A DNA stretch of 17,557 bases from Bacillota bacterium. Its GTDB lineage: Bacteria > Bacillota > Clostridia > Christensenellales > CAG-138. The translations under genes and the position numbers were made by a program. How positions within the stretch are numbered: position 1 is the first letter of the stretch; the number at the start of each line of letters is the position of its first letter. Of the stretch, positions 7,211 to 13,870 are shown one piece after another. The stretch is taken from NCBI GenBank assembly GCA_023416895.1, contig JAEZGQ010000227.1:1-17557 (forward strand). The letters run 5' to 3'. The notes beneath the pieces were generated by a model. That model was not told the DNA's origin. It did no database searches and saw nothing but the letters and a program-made list of their open reading frames with translations.

Positions 7211-8189
7211 TCGCGAAAACACAAACTCGCGCGCTACGGGGCTTTCCTATGAGGATGCCGCCATGGAGACGGCGAAGGAAATCAAACGGCTTTTAAGAGG
7301 TGCTCCTACCGTAATCCGCGGTATAACAACGCACCTTGCGAAGGCCGCCGGGAAAATGATCAGAGCGCGTGCGCTTCTTGCCTGCGCGCTGCGTGCGGAT
7401 GGTAGCGTAAACCCCGATGCGGTAAAGGCTGCCGCCGCCGCGGAGCTGTTGCACCTTGCTACGCTTGTGCACGACGACATCATCGACGATGCGGATAAGC
7501 GTCGCGGCATTGAAACCGTACACAGGAAATTCGGCGAGAAATACGCCGTGCTTTGCGGCGACTACCTGTTTTGTACGGCCTTGGAGCTCGTTTCCACGGT
7601 GAGTACGCTTGAAAACCGCTCGAGTTCGCTAGACCGCACGTTCCCGCACTACCTTACAGAGGTTTGCTTGGGCGAGCTTCGCCAAAACAGCAACGATTTT
7701 AACTATGCGCTTTCCGAGCGCGAGTATTATAAGATCATTCGCGGAAAAACGGCGGCGCTGTTTGAAGCGTGCTTCTACATCGGCTTTTTGTTTTCCGACG
7801 AGCCGGAGGCTAGGCGCTCTCTTTATACGGAGGCGGGCAACAACGTGGGCGTCATCTTCCAACTCAATGACGATTGTGCGGATTACGCGTCCACCCTCAA
7901 GCAAAGCAAAAAGCCCGTACTTTCGGATTATGGACGTGGCGTGATTACGCTGCCGCTCATTTACGCCATGAAAAAGGACGCTGTGCTTCGGGAGCGCGCC
8001 GCTAAGGGCATTCCTCCCGAGGAGTTGAAGTTGGCCGTTACGGCGGCGGGCGGGCTCGCGTATACCTACGCAAAAATCGAGAGCCTGTACAAGAAAACCG
8101 TCAAGGTCATAGAAGCCATGGAACTGGGCGAAGCCAAGCAGGAGCTTTTGACGCAGTTGCTTCGCAAGTCCGCAGGCAGAGCGGTTTGA
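7203..8189 (+). CDS. dmkB: Polyprenyl diphosphate synthase (DmkB-like)
   Basis: Builds the long isoprenoid diphosphate used as the tail of demethylmenaquinone, by repeated condensation of isopentenyl diphosphate. The 328-residue product is a trans-isoprenyl diphosphate synthase. The first Asp-rich motif is HDDIIDD (90-96), followed by KRRG (99-102). The chain also has GDYLF, GKTAALFEAC (181-190), and the second Asp-rich motif FQLNDDCAD (219-227). Two usual residues differ: the family GGKRxRP segment reads AGKMIRAR (49-56), and the GKxTLP segment reads GRGVITLP. ATG 7203 overlaps ndh2 by 8 nt, pointing to translational coupling. Chain length cannot be predicted safely. The role in the EET quinone branch is assigned from the neighbours. 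Confidence 0.88.
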   Translation: MTDRENTNSRATGLSYEDAAMETAKEIKRLLRGAPTVIRGITTHLAKAAGKMIRARALLACALRADGSVNPDAVKAAAAAELLHLATLVHDDIIDDADKRRGIETVHRKFGEKYAVLCGDYLFCTALELVSTVSTLENRSSSLDRTFPHYLTEVCLGELRQNSNDFNYALSEREYYKIIRGKTAALFEACFYIGFLFSDEPEARRSLYTEAGNNVGVIFQLNDDCADYASTLKQSKKPVLSDYGRGVITLPLIYAMKKDAVLRERAAKGIPPEELKLAVTAAGGLAYTYAKIESLYKKTVKVIEAMELGEAKQELLTQLLRKSAGRAV

Positions 8190-8219
8190 GCCGCTGCCAC
8201 CCTCGGGGAAGGCGTAAAA

Positions 8220-9143
8220 ATGGGGATCGTTAAAAAGCTTTTCAATTATGTTGAGATACAAACAAAGATCACGAGCGTTTTTCCTTTTTTTATGACGCTT
8301 GCGTATCTGTTTATCAACGGCAGACACATCGACCCGCTCCGTTCGGTTGTGTTTTTTCTTGGCATGCTTTTGTTTGACCTTACTGCAACCACGATCAACA
8401 ACTACAACGATACGAAAAAGAACCGCCAAACGCTTGCGTTCCCGCGAAAAACAGCGCTTGTCATCACGTTTGTGCTGCTGATTCTAAGTGCCGTGCTCGG
8501 GTTTTACCTTGTGAGCCTTACGGACGTTGTGGTGCTTCTCGCGGGCGGGCTATGCTTCCTGTTCGGCATCTTGTATTCCTACGGGCCTGTGCCAATTTCA
8601 CACGGCCCTTACGGGGAAGTCACCTCGGGGTTTTTCTACGGATTTTTAATCCCGTTTATCCTCGTTTATAGCAACGTGCCAAAGGACTTGGCCGTGTTTT
8701 CGTTTGCGGATGGCACGCTCAACGTGGGGCTTGGCGTAATGCCCATACTAGGCCTTGTTCTGCTTGCGGCTTTGCCGTTTTGCCTCACTGCAAACATCAT
8801 GTTTGCCAACAACATCTGCGACAGGGAGCGCGATATCGAAGTGCAGCGCTTCACCCTCGCGTTTTATTTGAAAAAACAGCACGCGCTTTGGCTGTTTGCC
8901 GCCCTTTACTATGCGGCTTACGCCTCGGTTGTTGTGATGGTGGCGCTCAAATTGCTGCCGCCAACAAGCCTGCTCCTTCTTGTAACGCTCATTCCGGTGC
9001 AGAAGAACATCAACGTGTTCTTAAAAAAGCAGGTCAAGGAGGAAACCTTCGTCGTCGCGATCAAAAATTTTCTGATCATCATCGTGGCGCACATTACGTT
9101 GATTCTTCTCGGTGCGTTTCTGCCCGGCTGGGGGCCGCAATGA
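8220..9143 (+). CDS. dmkA: UbiA/MenA-family prenyltransferase (DmkA-like)
   Basis: Probably joins 1,4-dihydroxy-2-naphthoate to a polyprenyl diphosphate, giving demethylmenaquinone in the membrane. The 307-residue product has about 8-9 hydrophobic helices, as in UbiA enzymes. The first substrate motif is the variant NNYNDTKKN (60-68), where the family usually shows NDxxD. The second is NNICDRERD (197-205), a good D-x-x-x-D match. A short YSYGPVPISHGPYGE loop follows the fourth helix, as in MenA proteins. Start ATG 8220 follows GGGGAAGG about 6 nt upstream. It sits 30 nt after dmkB and overlaps eetA by 4 nt (ATGA). In Listeria the EET locus carries a MenA paralogue in the same role. Whether this is the only MenA of the cell cannot be told here. 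Confidence 0.88.
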   Translation: MGIVKKLFNYVEIQTKITSVFPFFMTLAYLFINGRHIDPLRSVVFFLGMLLFDLTATTINNYNDTKKNRQTLAFPRKTALVITFVLLILSAVLGFYLVSLTDVVVLLAGGLCFLFGILYSYGPVPISHGPYGEVTSGFFYGFLIPFILVYSNVPKDLAVFSFADGTLNVGLGVMPILGLVLLAALPFCLTANIMFANNICDRERDIEVQRFTLAFYLKKQHALWLFAALYYAAYASVVVMVALKLLPPTSLLLLVTLIPVQKNINVFLKKQVKEETFVVAIKNFLIIIVAHITLILLGAFLPGWGPQ

Positions 9144-9526
9144 AATTTGCCGGAAAAAGAGACATTCTCCTCATCTCGGCGATCGTCGTGAGCGGGGTGC
9201 TGGTGTGGCTGTTTTTGAGCGGTGCTTTTTCTAAGGCCGGGTCGTACGCGGAAATTTACTATAAGTCCGAACTTGTAGAGACCGTTGCTTTGACCACGGA
9301 GCAGGAAAAGAGCTTCTCCATACCGCAGCTTGATAACGTGGTGTTTCATTTGTATGCCGATGGAAACATTGCGTTTGTAGAGTCCGACTGCCCCGATAAG
9401 GTGTGCATCCACGCGGGAAAGCTGCATCTTGACGGGCAAATGGCAGCATGTTTGCCAAACGAGGTTTACATCAAAATCGTGAGCGTGAGGGTTGACCCTG
9501 ATGCGCCCGATCTTGTGATTGGTTAA
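9140..9526 (+). CDS. eetA: NusG domain II-containing membrane protein EetA
   Basis: In Listeria, EetA is thought to help carry electrons from demethylmenaquinone across the membrane to flavin acceptors. The 128-residue product has one N-terminal membrane helix (about 9-27) and an extracellular NusG domain II-type fold. The diagnostic segment ESDCPDKVCIHAGKL (81-95) and AACLPNEVYIKI (102-113) hold three cysteines, Cys84, Cys89 and Cys104, conserved in the family. There is no lipobox. The start ATG 9140 overlaps the dmkA stop as ATGA, so the two genes are coupled. A longer open frame upstream (from 8780) only reads through dmkA in another frame and is not used. The biochemical role of the domain is not settled; naming rests on the domain and on its place beside eetB. 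Confidence 0.87.
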   Translation: MKFAGKRDILLISAIVVSGVLVWLFLSGAFSKAGSYAEIYYKSELVETVALTTEQEKSFSIPQLDNVVFHLYADGNIAFVESDCPDKVCIHAGKLHLDGQMAACLPNEVYIKIVSVRVDPDAPDLVIG

Positions 9527-9539
9527 CGGGGGATCAAGT

Positions 9540-10073
9540 ATGGATATGATGCAGCCCCCAAAAAAAAATAAGTCGGTCAACGTAAAGCGCATTGCGCTTC
9601 TCGGCATGCTGTTCGCGCTGGCGATTGTGCTTTCCATCATAGAAGGGTTCATACCGGTGCCGGTACCGGTGCCGGGTGTTCGATTGGGGCTTGCGAACAT
9701 CGTCATCATGTTTGCGTTGTTCCAGCTTAACAAGCGCGACGCGCTCGGAATTGCGGTTTTAAAGGCCGGCTTCGTCGCCGCAACGCGCGGCGCGGTAGCT
9801 GGCGCGCTTAGCCTCACAGGCGGGCTTTTCGCATTTTTTGCCATGGTGCTTGTGCTCGTGCTTCTTAAAGAGAAAACGACGTACTTGTTCATCAGCATCG
9901 TGGGCGCGGTTTTTCACAACATCGGGCAGATTTTCATGGCATCGCTCATCCTCGACACTTTTTTGTGGCCGTATCTGCCGGTTTTGCTGCTTTCGGGCAT
10001 TGTAACGGGATTTGCAACATCTGTTTTGCTGAAGCTTACGTCCCCGGTATTTCAGAAGTTGCATATAAAATAA
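9540..10073 (+). CDS. eetB: Gx transporter / heptaprenyl diphosphate synthase component I family protein EetB
   Basis: Small membrane protein that, with EetA, is thought to move electrons outwards in flavin-based EET. The 177-residue product has about 5-6 membrane helices. Family landmarks are PGVRLGLANIVIMFAL (45-60), GALSLTGGLFAF (88-99) and the SIVGAVFHNIGQIFMAS segment (119-135). These fit Pfam Hpre_diP_synt_I, which resembles ECF transporter S components. ATG 9540 is chosen because GGGGGA lies 8 nt upstream. A TTG at 9519 would overlap eetA and lacks a ribosome site. Just before PGVRLG the protein reads PVPVPVP, encoded by an imperfect repeat of CCGGTG/CCGGTA. The older 'heptaprenyl diphosphate synthase' label is not supported by the sequence. 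Confidence 0.88.
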   Translation: MDMMQPPKKNKSVNVKRIALLGMLFALAIVLSIIEGFIPVPVPVPGVRLGLANIVIMFALFQLNKRDALGIAVLKAGFVAATRGAVAGALSLTGGLFAFFAMVLVLVLLKEKTTYLFISIVGAVFHNIGQIFMASLILDTFLWPYLPVLLLSGIVTGFATSVLLKLTSPVFQKLHIK

Positions 10074-10097
10074 ACCCTAAAAATCAAGGAGGAAACC

Positions 10098-11096
10098 ATG
10101 AAGAAACTTTTTGCTCTGGTTATGGCTACCATGCTGGTGGCCGCCCTGTTCGCGGGCTGTGGTTCCGCGACTGCTGAGACTGTAAAGACTGGTCTTGGTA
10201 TCGTTACCTCTGTTTCTGGCTCCAAGAACGCTGCTGCGGATGCTGCCGGCCTGGCCCAGGGCTATTCCATCATCGCCGGCGTAACGGTTGATGCCTCTGG
10301 CAAAATCGTTGCCTGCGTGATCGACGCTGCCCAGACGAAGGTCAACTTCGACACCACCGGCGCCGTCACCACCGCGCTTGACACCCAGTACCAGACCAAA
10401 AACGAGCTTGGCACGGGCTACGGCATGCTCGCCTCCTCCGGCATCGGCAAGGAATGGAATGAGCAGGCTGCCGCGTTTGCTGCCTACGTCGTCGGCAAGA
10501 CCCTTGACGAAGTGAAGGGCATCGCCCTTGACGAGGAAGGCCGCCCGACCGCTGCCGACCTCACCGCCTCCGTTACCGTTCATGTGAACGACTTCATCGT
10601 TGCCATTGAAAAGGCCGTCAACACCGCAACCGAGCTTGGCGCTTCCGCGTCCGATAAGCTCAGCCTCGGCACCGTCACCAGCATCAGCGGCTCCAAGAAC
10701 GCCGCCGCGGACGCTGCTGGCCTCGTACAGGTTTACTCCATCTACACCGCTCTCACCCTCAACGACAAGGGCGTCATCACCAGCTGCGTGCTCGATGCGA
10801 GCCAGGCGAAGGTCAACTTTGACACCACCGGCACCATCACGTCCGACATCGCCGCACCCGTACAGACCAAGAACGAGCTGAAGGAAGGCTACGGCATGAA
10901 GGCCAACTCCGGCATCGGCAAGGAATGGTATGAGCAGGCTGCTTCGTTCGCCGCCTATGTGACCGGCAAGACCGCCGCCGACGTTGCGGGCATCGCCCTT
11001 GACGAAGAAGGCCGTCCGAGCTCTGCTGATCTCACCGCCTCCGTTACCGTGCACATCACCGACTTCCTCGGTGCCATTGCCAAGGCCGCGAAGTAA
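10098..11096 (+). CDS. pplA: Flavinylated extracellular electron-transfer lipoprotein PplA, two FMN-binding repeats
   Basis: Surface lipoprotein that carries covalent FMN and passes electrons to external acceptors in the Listeria system. The 332-residue product has a signal peptide and lipobox LFAGC (Cys21). Two copies of a 139-residue domain follow (33-171 and 190-328), in exact register at an offset of 157 residues without gaps. Each holds VTS(V/I)SGSKNAAADAAGL, KVNFDTTG, SGIGKEW and the putative FMN site DLTASVT (154-160 and 311-317), whose last Thr is the likely acceptor. A perfect AAGGAGG ribosome site lies 5 nt before ATG 10098. Codon choice is biased towards C/G endings (nearly all Lys AAG), unlike its neighbours, which suggests very high expression. 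A strong terminator region follows. Confidence 0.92.
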   Translation: MKKLFALVMATMLVAALFAGCGSATAETVKTGLGIVTSVSGSKNAAADAAGLAQGYSIIAGVTVDASGKIVACVIDAAQTKVNFDTTGAVTTALDTQYQTKNELGTGYGMLASSGIGKEWNEQAAAFAAYVVGKTLDEVKGIALDEEGRPTAADLTASVTVHVNDFIVAIEKAVNTATELGASASDKLSLGTVTSISGSKNAAADAAGLVQVYSIYTALTLNDKGVITSCVLDASQAKVNFDTTGTITSDIAAPVQTKNELKEGYGMKANSGIGKEWYEQAASFAAYVTGKTAADVAGIALDEEGRPSSADLTASVTVHITDFLGAIAKAAK

Positions 11097-11118
11097 CAAC
11101 GTTCCCGCTATGCAACCG

Positions 11119-11308
11119 AATCGGAGAGGCAGTTTCCTGAAGCAATGAAATGCTTCAGGAAAGGCCGCTTCGCCGCAGGCGAAGCCTCGGGGCTTTAAAA
11201 AGGCGTCACTGACGCCTTTTTTGCCCCTTCGGGGCACCAAGCCCGCCGGCACGCAAATGTTCTTGTATTTCTGCGTATTCTATGAGCACCGTGCCGGCCT
11301 CTCCGATT
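11119..11308 (+). repeat. Hairpin-dense 190-bp element with terminal inverted repeats
   Basis: The ends AATCGGAGAGGC (11119-11130) and GCCTCTCCGATT (11297-11308) are perfect 12-bp inverted repeats. Inside are four more perfect stems: 12 bp (11133-11144/11151-11162), 8 bp (11167-11174/11178-11185), the terminator (11197-11222) and a 5-bp GCCCC/GGGGC stem (11224-11236). GCCGGCACG (11245-11253) can also pair with CGTGCCGGC (11290-11298). It could be a MITE/BIME-like repeat or a structured RNA in the pplA-fmnB message. No coding frame is seen. Confidence 0.6.
11197..11222 (+). terminator. Rho-independent terminator after pplA
   Basis: AAAAAGGCGTC pairs with GACGCCTTTTT around the loop ACT, an 11-bp stem ending in six T. 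It lies 100 bp after the pplA stop and before fmnB, so fmnB needs read-through or a promoter not found here. Confidence 0.88.
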
Positions 11309-11339
11309 TTCTTAAGACCATCCGTTTCAAAGGTGATCC

Positions 11340-12407
11340 ATGAAAAAGTTTGTTGCCATTTTTCTTGTCATTATGCTCCTTGCTTCAAGCGGCTGTTCGC
11401 TCAAGCGCGAGCAGCGCTACAAGGCGCAGTTTCTAACCTTGTTTGATACCGTAACCACGATTGTGGGATACTCCGACAGCGAGGAGCATTTCGGCGAGCT
11501 TGCCGAAAAACTGCGCGCCAAGCTTTTTGAGTACCATCAGCTTTACGATATTTACAACGATTACGAAGGCATAAACAACATCAAAACCATCAACGATAAC
11601 GCAGGGATTGCGCCCGTCAAGGTGGATTCGCGTATCATCGACTTGCTGAAGCTGATGATCGAGCGAAACCGCGAAACGGACGGTGCTGTAAACGTGGCGA
11701 TGGGAGCCGTTTTGAACATATGGCACGACTACCGCGAGGCCGGCCTGAACGACCCGGAAACCGCGGAGCTCCCACCGATGAAGCTTCTTGAGGAAGCCGC
11801 AAAACATACCAACATCGCGGACATCATCATCGACGAGCAGGCGTCCACCGTTTATTTGAAGGACCCGCTAATGCGGCTTGACGTAGGCTCCACCGCAAAG
11901 GGCTACGCCACGGAGCAGGTCGCGCTCTACGCAAAAAGCCTTGGCGCAACGTCGCTTCTTTTAAGCGTTGGCGGCAATGTGCGCTCCATCGGCGCAAAGC
12001 TTGAGCCGGATTCCACAGGCGATACGCGCTGGAACATCGGCATTCAAAACCCCGATAAGTCAAGCGAACAGACGGAGCTTATGTACGTGCTCGTCAACGA
12101 CGCGGCCATCGTATCAAGCGGCATTTACGAGCGTTACTATGTGGTAGATGGGGCGCAGTACCACCATATCATCGATCCGAAAACCCTCATGCCCTCCACG
12201 AACTATGCGCAGGTCACCATTTTATGCAAGGACTCCGGCACGGGGGATTCGCTTTCCACGGCGGTGTTCAACCTATCGGTGGAGCAGGGAAAAAAGCTCC
12301 TTAAAACCATGGATGGTGTGGAGGCGGCCTGGGTGCTCAAAGATGGCACCATCGAATATACCGACGGTTTTCTTGCGTATGTGCAGGAGGGCGGCGCGCA
12401 GGGCTGA
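11340..12407 (+). CDS. fmnB: ApbE-family FAD:protein FMN transferase lipoprotein (FmnB)
   Basis: Transfers FMN from FAD to a Thr/Ser of target proteins, here most likely PplA, outside the membrane and with Mg2+. The 355-residue product starts with a lipoprotein signal peptide ending LLASSGC (Cys19). ApbE landmarks follow: FDTVTTI (35-41), VNVAMGAVLNIW (117-128), LDVGSTAKGYA (180-190), SVGGN (209-213), YHHIIDPKTLMPS (274-286) and the metal site GDSLSTAVF (302-310, Asp303 and Thr307). Length matches the family (about 330-360). ATG 11340 follows AAAGGTGAT. It is 243 nt after pplA across a terminator, so it may be made at a lower level, as suits an enzyme acting on an abundant substrate. All visible motifs look intact. 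Confidence 0.92.
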   Translation: MKKFVAIFLVIMLLASSGCSLKREQRYKAQFLTLFDTVTTIVGYSDSEEHFGELAEKLRAKLFEYHQLYDIYNDYEGINNIKTINDNAGIAPVKVDSRIIDLLKLMIERNRETDGAVNVAMGAVLNIWHDYREAGLNDPETAELPPMKLLEEAAKHTNIADIIIDEQASTVYLKDPLMRLDVGSTAKGYATEQVALYAKSLGATSLLLSVGGNVRSIGAKLEPDSTGDTRWNIGIQNPDKSSEQTELMYVLVNDAAIVSSGIYERYYVVDGAQYHHIIDPKTLMPSTNYAQVTILCKDSGTGDSLSTAVFNLSVEQGKKLLKTMDGVEAAWVLKDGTIEYTDGFLAYVQEGGAQG

Positions 12408-12417
12408 GCGATTTTTC

Positions 12418-12447
12418 TTGACTGGCAGGCATGCTTTCCTGTAAAAT
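12418..12447 (+). promoter_or_regulatory. Sigma-A-type promoter of the OadB gene pair
   Basis: TTGACT (12418-12423), an 18-nt spacer and TAAAAT (12442-12447). Predicted start is near 12453, leaving a leader of about 115 nt before the first gene. It begins 10 nt after the fmnB stop. Confidence 0.62.
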
Positions 12448-12454
12448 TAAATAC

Positions 12455-12552
12455 AGTCAAATAAGTGATTTTTCCGGTTGGGCGGCTATGCCGCTTCAAG
12501 ATTGAAGCTTATGGGTGGGGGCTTTTGATAGCTCGCACCCTTTTTATTTTTT
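12455..12552 (+). promoter_or_regulatory. Structured leader ending in an attenuator-like terminator
   Basis: The predicted leader RNA folds into GCGGC-TAT-GCCGC (12482-12494), GCTTCA/TGAAGC (12493-12508), and a possible closing stem ATAAG/CTTAT (12461-12465/12508-12512) that competes with the second hairpin. Then GGGTG and GGGC (12513-12522) pair with GCTC and CACCC (12531-12540), followed by TTTTTATTTTTT, a Rho-independent terminator 17 nt before the start codon. This layout suggests a riboswitch or attenuator. I do not recognise a known class. Confidence 0.55.
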
Positions 12553-12568
12553 CTTTGGAGGTGTGAAA

Positions 12569-12706
12569 ATGACGGTTTTTCAAGGAGCGGCGGTCGCGCT
12601 GATGTGTTTTTTAACGGTGTTTGCCGCACTGGGTGGCGTTTACCTGCTCGTAAAGGCAATTACGCTTTTGCTTCGCGCTTTTGGCGGAAAGGAAGAGGGG
12701 GTGTAA
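12569..12706 (+). CDS. Small single-helix membrane protein, possible OadG (gamma)-like subunit
   Basis: A 45-residue product with one hydrophobic helix (about residues 5-36) and a short charged end (FGGKEEGV). ATG 12569 follows a perfect GGAGGTG ribosome site at 7 nt, and the stop is 3 nt before the start of the OadB-like gene, so the two are made together. Gamma subunits of sodium-pumping decarboxylases are small one-helix proteins that anchor the complex, usually about 80-120 residues. This one is shorter and lacks the metal-binding C-terminal tail, so the assignment rests mainly on position and topology. It may instead be a small assembly or stabilising protein of the beta subunit. That it is a real gene is well supported by ribosome site and spacing. 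Confidence 0.6.
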   Translation: MTVFQGAAVALMCFLTVFAALGGVYLLVKAITLLLRAFGGKEEGV

Positions 12707-12709
12707 TTG

Positions 12710-13843
12710 ATGTGGAATGAAATGCTTCAGTCCCTTTTTCAAAGCACGGGTTTTTCTGCGTTTACCTTCCCAAACGCGCTGATGCTTGCGATGGCGCTTG
12801 TGCTTATTTACCTTGCGGTCGCCAAAAAATTTGAGCCGCTTCTTCTTTTGCCCATCGCGTTTGGGGTGATGCTCGCGAACCTCCCGCTTTCAGGGCTGAT
12901 GGCGGAGCCAACAGACAGCAGCCCCGGCGGCCTTTTGTATTACCTTTACATGGGGGTTAAGCTTGGCATTTATCCGTCGCTCATCTTTTTAGGAATCGGT
13001 GCGATGACGGATTTCGGGCCGCTTCTGGCGCGTCCGTCAAGCCTGTTTTTAGGGGCGGGCGCACAGTTTGGCATATGCGCCGTGTTCGTGCTGGCGCTCT
13101 CCATGGGCATGACGCCCGGCGAGGCCGCATCCGCGTCGATCATTGCGGGCGCTGACGGCCCTACCGCGATTTTCCTTACAACGCGGCTTGCGCCGCACCT
13201 TCTCCCGGCGGTCGCCATCGCGGCCTACTCCTACATGGCGCTTATCCCGCTCATTCAGCCGCCGCTGATGCGGCTTCTCACCACAAAGCGCGAGCGCGAG
13301 GTAAAAATGGAGCAGCCGCGCGAGGTGAAAAAGGCGGAACGCATTCTTTTCCCCATCGCGGTCACGCTTTTTTGCGCGCTTCTCTTGCCTGCGGCCACGC
13401 CGCTTATCGGCATGCTGATGCTTGGCAACCTCCTTCGGGAGTCCGGTGTAACCGGGCGGCTGAGCGATACCGCACAAAACGGGCTCATTAACACCGTTAC
13501 CATCTTTTTGGGCATCACCGTGGGCGCAACGGCGGATGCGGAAACCTTTTTGCGTCCTGAAACGCTCAAGGTAATTGCGCTTGGGCTTGCGGGCTTCGTA
13601 CTGAGCACCGTAGGCGGGCTTCTTTTGGGCAAGCTCATGTATGTTTTGAGCGGCGGCAAGGTAAACCCGCTCATCGGTTCCGCAGGGGTATCCGCTGTTC
13701 CCATGGCCGCGCGTGTATCCAACAAGGAAGGGCTTAAGGCAAACCCCGCAAGTTATCTGTTGATGCACGCAATGGGCCCGAATGTTGCCGGCGTGATCGG
13801 CTCGGCGGTAGCGGCGGCGGTACTTCTCTCTTTGTTCAGCTAA
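12710..13843 (+). CDS. oadB: Sodium ion-translocating decarboxylase beta subunit
   Basis: Membrane subunit that decarboxylates carboxybiotin and exports Na+ in oxaloacetate, methylmalonyl-CoA or glutaconyl-CoA decarboxylases. The 377-residue product is hydrophobic with about 9-11 helices. Family motifs include FLGIGAMTDFGPLLARPS, the central IIAGADGPTAIFLTTRLAP with the conserved Asp used in Na+ transport, MLGNLLRESGVTGRLSDT, and GSAGVSAVPMAARVSNKEG near the end. Length matches OadB/MmdB/GcdB (about 370-435). ATG 12710 follows GAGGGGGTG; a TTG at 12707 directly before it is less likely. Which decarboxylase it serves cannot be told, as no alpha or biotin-carrier gene lies next to it. A sugar transporter follows instead. 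Confidence 0.92.
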   Translation: MWNEMLQSLFQSTGFSAFTFPNALMLAMALVLIYLAVAKKFEPLLLLPIAFGVMLANLPLSGLMAEPTDSSPGGLLYYLYMGVKLGIYPSLIFLGIGAMTDFGPLLARPSSLFLGAGAQFGICAVFVLALSMGMTPGEAASASIIAGADGPTAIFLTTRLAPHLLPAVAIAAYSYMALIPLIQPPLMRLLTTKREREVKMEQPREVKKAERILFPIAVTLFCALLLPAATPLIGMLMLGNLLRESGVTGRLSDTAQNGLINTVTIFLGITVGATADAETFLRPETLKVIALGLAGFVLSTVGGLLLGKLMYVLSGGKVNPLIGSAGVSAVPMAARVSNKEGLKANPASYLLMHAMGPNVAGVIGSAVAAAVLLSLFS

Positions 13844-13870
13844 ATCGTAGCAAAAAGCAGGCAATCACTT

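Noticed and set aside
8780..9139. Long N-terminal extension of eetA
   Set aside because: It only reads through dmkA in another frame; the real start is ATG 9140 in an ATGA overlap, which places the membrane helix at the N-terminus.
9540..10073. Heptaprenyl diphosphate synthase subunit as the function of the EetB gene
   Set aside because: The family carries that old name, but the protein is a small multi-helix membrane protein with no Asp-rich catalytic motif, and a true prenyl synthase (dmkB) is present two genes upstream of eetA.
10077..11252. Minus-strand open frame of 391 codons opposite pplA
   Set aside because: It mirrors the duplicated, GC-rich third positions of pplA, starts within the hairpin element, has no ribosome site, and encodes Gly/Ala/Val-rich repeats only because pplA is repetitive.
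11119..11308. CRISPR array or tRNA in the hairpin-rich stretch
   Set aside because: The stems differ in sequence and spacing, with no repeated unit and no tRNA cloverleaf or T-loop motif.
12515..12568. Upstream in-frame start for the 45-residue protein
   Set aside because: It would begin inside the terminator hairpin and lacks a ribosome site; ATG 12569 has GGAGGTG at proper spacing.
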